DNA of 64,000 bases, taken from NCBI RefSeq assembly GCF_024323335.1, contig NC_066581.1, forward strand, positions 436,492,238-436,556,237. Reading direction: 5' to 3'. This DNA comes from Lathyrus oleraceus (taxonomy: Eukaryota; Streptophyta; Magnoliopsida; Fabales; Fabaceae). A program made the translations under genes and the position numbers. This document shows positions 59,318-64,000 of this stretch, piece by piece. Under the pieces are notes generated by a model. It ran no database searches. It had not been told where the DNA came from and worked only from the letters and a program-made list of their open reading frames with translations. Every line of letters starts with the position of its first letter. Position 1 is the first letter of the stretch.

Positions 59318-60674
59318 TGTTGGTGTAAGCCCTAGAGGCCAATACTTTTGGTACTTGTATCGAATTATTTATTAATAATAAAAGGCATTTTCTTTATTAT
59401 GGTTGATTAATAAAGTCCCTGGAATAGATAGTCCGTTTAATGTATTAAGTGTGACTTAATCATGAGAACACATTAAACATAAGGGCACTATTCTTAAAGT
59501 ATCCGTAGTCGAGCTTTAATGTGAAGTGGGATAACATTAAAGCATTAAGACTATTATGTTTGTAGACTGATGATCATATCTCATGAATCATGGATAAAGA
59601 GTTATCAAGTCTTAAACATAGGTATGAATATTAGGAGTAATATTTATACCGGATTGACCCGCTATGAGAATACTATATAGAAAGTTATGCAAAGTGTCAT
59701 AAGTTATTCTCATGGTGATAATAGTGTATACCACTCTTCGACCTGAAACCACTATGGATCCTAGATGTAGAGTCGGGTACTTTGTTGCTGATCTAACGTT
59801 GTCCATAACTGGATAACCATAAAGACAGTTGATGGGTACTCCACAAAGCATGCTGAGGGACATGAGTGTCCTAGATGGAATTTGCCAATCCTGCGTAACA
59901 GGATAAATGTCTATGGGCCCAATATTGAACTGGACAAGGGTGACACAGTCTATACCTTGTGTTCAATATAGACATAAGGGCAAAGGGGTAATTATACACA
60001 TAATTATTATCACAGGAGGTTTTGTCAGATCACATGACATTTTCGTGACTTGGGTAGCAGTGATGTGTTGCTAGATACCGCTCACTGTTTATTATGTTAA
60101 ATGCGTGATTTAATATAATTGTCAACGTCGCGAAAACCTATAGGGTCACACACAAAGGACGGATTGATGAGAGATAGAATAATTAAGGAACATCGTAAGG
60201 TACGGTATACTTAAGCAGAATACGAAATATGGTAAGGTACCAAATACTTAAGTGATTTTTGCATATTATGAGATATAGGCCAAAATGCACTTAAGTGGGC
60301 TTTTTGGCTTGAAGCCCACACAAGTGGTTCTATAAATAGAGCTCTTGTGCAGAAGCTTTGTATGGGAATACAACACAACTGAAGAGTTGGAATTTCGTAT
60401 CTCTCTCTCACTCAAAGCCTTCATTCATAACAACTAGCACTGCGATTGAAGGAATCCGTTCGTATGGACTGAGTAGAGACGTTGTCATCGTTCAACGTTC
60501 GTGATCGCCCCGTGGATCTGTATCAAAGGTTTTGATCATTATCAGAGATCTGCACCAAAGGTTTGAATCGCCACAAGAGGTAACGATTCTATCACTGATC
60601 ATGCCCATTCGTAAGGATCACTAAATGGAGAAATTTTTAAATTCCGCTGCGCCTTGGATGGCAATTCTCCAACA
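59318..60674 (+). mobile_element. 3' LTR of the Angela-like element, 1357 bp
   Basis: Same length and ends as the 5' LTR; TATAAATA at 60331-60338. About 14 single-base differences were seen between the two, most of them transitions. GATTT follows at 60675-60679. With a commonly used rate of 1.3e-8 per site per year this would be roughly 0.4 million years, a rough inference only. Confidence 0.92.
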
Positions 60675-61154
60675 GATTTTGCTTAGAAAGTTATTTCATA
60701 TGTTGAAACATTATAGATCATTTTGTCTAAACCCTAATTTGAAAGTCAACTTCCCAAGGCCATAACATGCTCATTTTTTATGAGATGAAAGATTTCCAAG
60801 TTGCAAAATCAAATTAAAGATTTATACTTAAACTTTGATGTTTGGAGTGAAAGCTTATTCAACTTTTATGAGCATGTGATATGAGGATACATTATAGGTC
60901 ATTTTGGACTAATACCATTGAACAAGTGATTTTCCCCAACTTCAAAAATCCATAACTCTATCATTATAAATCCAAATGACATGAAAATTGTGACTATTTT
61001 GAAGGTATTTGAAATAGCTACAACTTTGATGAAGACACTCTTTTCATTTGGAGCTCACATGAAAAGTTAAGTAAGGTGGAACATTGAGGTATATGACTTG
61101 ACACTTAGAAATTTTTTCAACATGTTGAAATTTCCAAACTTCCACCCCAAAATT
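60675..61154 (+). mobile_element. Second Ogre LTR, second segment
   Basis: It continues the LTR that was interrupted at 52765 (for example TTTTGTCTAAACCCTAATTT and TAGGTCATTTTGGAC, as in the LTR at 2256 around 3000-3180). It is interrupted again at 61154 by the SIRE-like LTR. Confidence 0.8.
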
Positions 61155-62770
61155 TGTGAGCAAATTCTTTACTTTGAATAAGTTTTGAATGATAGCAAAT
61201 TCTGTGATCATTGTCTAATTGTTGGTTGTGCATTACTTTACATGTTTCATTTGTGTTTTTAGCCTATACTATTGTTTCGTGTCTATAAATAAAGATCCAC
61301 ATTGATACATTTCTCAAATAAACTCATAAAAACTGTTTTGTGTCAGTATGTATCGATACATGTTCATCTGCATCGATACATAAATTTGTTTTAAATCACA
61401 AAACGTTTTTGCTTCAGTATGTATCGATCCATACGAGCCTTGTATCGATACATGCTCAGTCAAAATGTTCTATGCATCGATACATACGAGCTTTGTATCG
61501 ATACATGCTTAGTTAAAATGTTCTATGTATCGATACATACGAGCTTTATATCGATACATGCTTGTATTAATTCTCAAAAATTAATCAAAGATACAGTATG
61601 TATCGATGCATAACCTTTTGTATCAATACATAATTATGTTTTGTCTACTAACAGGTTCTGTCTTTCACATATAAGAAGTATTTTGACAGCTCAGTGAAGC
61701 AAGGACGAATTCAGAAGAGAAAAACAGTTGGAACACAAATCAAAAGAGTGTGTAGCAGCAATTGTTTTTGAGCAGTTAGAAACCTGAAAGAGACTTCATC
61801 TTCTCAATCTCTTTTCTTCAAGAACATCAACACATAATCATTCTTGTTCTTTGGATTAAAGGATCAACGAGATAACGTTCAGTGGAACGATCAAGGATCT
61901 AGCTGAGGTGTTCAGTGGAACGATCGAGGATCTAGCTGAGTTGAAGGTTGAAGGGGGTTTCGAGGAAAAACCAAATGGTTTGTCCTTCAAGAACTGGAGT
62001 GTTCTTGCGGGTTTGTTAGTCACGTTTGCAGAACAGATTCAGCCGTAGCGTAGGGTTTGGAAATTGGGTAATTTCGCAAACAGGTCGTGGAACCGGTGAA
62101 TTGTTTGCAATTTCTTGCAGGAAATTCTTGATCGAGCTCAGATCAAGTAGAGGTTTTATACAAGAAGAAGATCTTGGGATTTAGATTTCTGTCTTTGTAT
62201 TGTAACCTTGTATCAACGAATTCGACATTATTGATAATTACAGTTCTCAATTTCATTTGAAATTGAGAGGGAGACGTACCCACACGCGAGGACGACAGTG
62301 GGGAACTTCCTTACCAAATCTCTGCGTATCGTATTCTTTCCTTATCTCTCTTTACGTTTTCAACAGTTTTGTGATTTCAGTTGGTGTATTGTGGCTGTAC
62401 TTTTTGTGATACAATAGTGGCAAGAAAACTTCTTTATCTAAACGCCACCATTGTTCATCATTGATCACATACACACCAAATGTTTGACAAAACTGTCAGC
62501 TGAGTTTTATTCATTGGAATCAGAATTTAGTGATAAGTGCATTTGATTTGATAATATTCTGGTGTTAATATTCTCTATCGTTCCTATTCAAATCCAGAAA
62601 TAAATTCGCGTGTCCGGTTTTCTAGTAGCGGTTTAGAATAGACGGAAGTCGATTCAGGACTGTAATCTTCCGCCAAGTTTCAATAACTCTGATAAGATTT
62701 TTTAAATCCGTTTATTAAAAAGAGGTGATCTATTCACCCCCCTCTCGATCACTAGCCACACCGTCTAACA
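61155..62770 (+). mobile_element. 5' LTR of a SIRE/Maximus-like copia element, about 1.6 kb
   Basis: It starts TGTGAGCAAATTC and ends CCGTCTAACA just before the primer-binding site. TATAAATA lies at 61284-61291. The left border is inferred from where homology to the Ogre LTR stops; AAATT (61150-61154) would be the target duplication. The 3' LTR lies outside the window. Confidence 0.75.
61348..61629. repeat. Array of five pairs of ATGTATCGATACAT palindromes in the SIRE LTR
   Basis: Ten copies of a word centred on ATCGAT and usually flanked as ATGTATCGATACAT are visible; their ATCGAT cores start at 61352, 61372, 61423, 61444, 61476, 61497, 61529, 61550, 61602 and 61622 (the last is ATCAAT). 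Within pairs the spacing is 20, 21, 21, 21 and 20 bp. Pair starts are 71, 53, 53 and 73 bp apart. The array lies just downstream of the TATA box, so it is in the transcribed leader. Confidence 0.95.
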
Positions 62771-62784
62771 AGTGGTATCAGAGC
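62771..62784 (+). other. Primer-binding site of the SIRE-like element
   Basis: AGTGGTATCAGAGC directly follows the LTR; the usual initiator methionine-tRNA site of copia elements. Confidence 0.9.
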
Positions 62785-62821
62785 ACCGGTTCGTTGGTGT
62801 TCTGTGGCTTCCTGTAATGAT

Positions 62822-64000
62822 ATGGATTCTGAACCAAAGGGGGCGTATAATAGAGCGCCGATTTTCAACGGTGAAAATTACGGCTACTGGAAAGACTGCA
62901 TGCGAGTTCATATAAATTCTGTTGATAGGCTAGTATGGGCTGCCATTGAAAATGGTCCTTTTCAAATTACTATGCCAAATGCGGCTGGCGCCATAGTTCC
63001 TAAACCAGAAGGTGATTGGAATGAGAAAGATGAGAAAAAGTGGCCGAGTGATTGGAGAGCTCGAAATATGCTAATTTCAGCACTTGGTGTTGATGAGTAT
63101 TATCGGGTATCCCATTGCACGACAGCTAAGGAAATGTGGGATGCTTTAGAAGTTGCCCATGAGGGTACTACTGAAGTAAAACAGTCCCGCATTAACACAC
63201 TCAATCAAGAGTTTGAGCTCTTTCGCATGAAACAAGGAGAATCTATCTCCGACATGCAAAAGAGATTTACTCATCTCACTAATCGGTTAAATGCACTTGG
63301 AAAACCTGTTTCCAATGAAATAGCTACTAATAAAATTCTGAGATGTCTTAGCAGGGAATGGCAACCTAAAGTAACAGCTATTAAGGAAGCCAACGATCTA
63401 ACGACACTTACGATTACAACTCTGTTTGGAAAGCTGGAAGAACATCAGCAAGCATTAGAAAGTCTTGAAAAGTTTGAGAACAAAAGTAAGAAGGAAAAGG
63501 AGAAGAAGAGAGACAAAGAGGGAGAGAAGAAGCCAATAGCTCTTGTGGCCTCTAGCTCTAAGTCCTCACGAAAAGAGCAAAGTGACAATGATTCTAGTAG
63601 TGACAAAGATTCAGATGATGAGGAAATGAGACTTTTTGTAAGGAGATATAATAGATTCATTCGAAAGAATGGAGTCAAGCATTCTGATAAAAACCTCATG
63701 AAGTTTTGAACACAATCTACAGATTCAAAACAGGAAGAGAATAAGAAGAGTAGAGGAAAAGGATCTTGTTTTAATTGTGGTAAATCTGGACATTATAAAA
63801 CAGATTGTCCTATGAAGTATAAGGATCAAGGAAAAGCTCCACCAAAAGGGTACAGCAAACAAAGAAGAGCTTACATTGCATGGGAAAGTGATAGTGATTC
63901 ATCAAGCACACAAAGTTCAAGTATTAGTGATGAAACCGCAAATCTGTGCCTTATGGCTCACACCAAAAATCTGTCCTACCACAAGAAGAAAATCAATGAT
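62822..64000 (+). pseudogene. SIRE/Maximus-like gag, one in-frame stop, running off the window
   Basis: The ATG at 62822 gives MDSEPKGAYNRAPIFNGENY; an earlier GTG is not needed. The UBN2-type Gag core follows (FNGENYGYWKDCMRVHI, then MWDALEVAHEGT and FTHLTNRLNALGK), then a lysine- and serine-rich stretch. A TGA at 63707 stops the frame. The same frame then continues through the zinc knuckle CFNCGKSGHYKTDCP near 63757-63801 to the window end. Gag forms the particle and the knuckle binds RNA. Protease and pol would follow to the right. Apart from the single stop it is well preserved. Confidence 0.88.

Noticed and set aside
54547..61629. Regularly spaced repeats that look superficially like a CRISPR array
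   Set aside because: They are palindromes in pairs inside plant LTR retrotransposons. The intervening segments are repeated and not unique, and no cas genes or prokaryotic context exist.
62804..62821. Start of the SIRE gag frame at a GTG six codons before the ATG
   Set aside because: Plant retroelement gag uses ATG; the ATG at 62822 starts the conserved region and needs no alternative start.
63445..63699. 84-codon minus-strand frame rich in Ser, Leu and Phe
   Set aside because: It is the mirror of the lysine/serine-rich gag segment on the plus strand.

Overview
This is a plant nuclear window, almost certainly from a legume and probably from the Ogre-rich tribe Fabeae (pea, vetch, lentil, faba bean). 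The reasons are GT-AG intron genes, Ogre-type Ty3/gypsy elements with LTRs of 4-5 kb that begin TGTAAGACCCC or TGTAATACCCC and carry a TGGCGACT-type primer-binding site, and a density of only two intact host genes in 64 kb. No bacterial, organellar or CRISPR features were seen.

Left block (1-11762): the 3' untranslated part of an Ogre-like element, a 4.8-kb Ogre LTR, and an Ogre 5' leader with primer-binding site. The leader is cut off by a decayed copia element on the minus strand (about 7378-11762) whose own 3' LTR is missing.

Genic block (11763-30355): SGF29 (plus strand, nine exons, 12309-20268) encodes the histone-reading subunit of the SAGA acetyltransferase module; its introns carry Tourist-like MITEs and a 370-bp duplication. 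A decayed intergenic stretch follows. Next is a five-exon GDSL esterase/lipase gene (minus strand, 26104-24110) closest to Arabidopsis At5g14450. Upstream of it lies a 3.9-kb hAT-like element (26444-30347; 12-bp inverted ends, 8-bp target duplication) that contains a broken multi-exon fragment of a pectin acetylesterase gene.

Retrotransposon nest (30934-64000): a minus-strand Ogre-like element (3' LTR, repeat-rich 3' region, end of pol) is interrupted at 40063 by a plus-strand Ty3/gypsy element (LTR 40064-40702, gag, protease, RT). That element is interrupted twice: by a solo Ogre-type LTR (44816-49079, duplication GATCA) and by another Ogre LTR at 50066. The latter is interrupted by a related LTR at 52059, which in turn carries an Angela/BARE-like copia element (52766-60674, duplication GATTT, LTRs about 1% different) and the 5' end of a SIRE/Maximus-like copia element (61155 to the window end).

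The most unusual signal is shared by three unrelated retrotransposons in the nest (Ogre-like LTR at 34027-34315, Angela leader at 54547-54801, SIRE LTR at 61348-61627). Each has an array of 12-14-bp palindromes arranged in pairs. The palindrome word differs in each element, but the centre-to-centre spacing within a pair is nearly constant at 20-22 bp, about two turns of B-DNA. I do not know a described system with this architecture.
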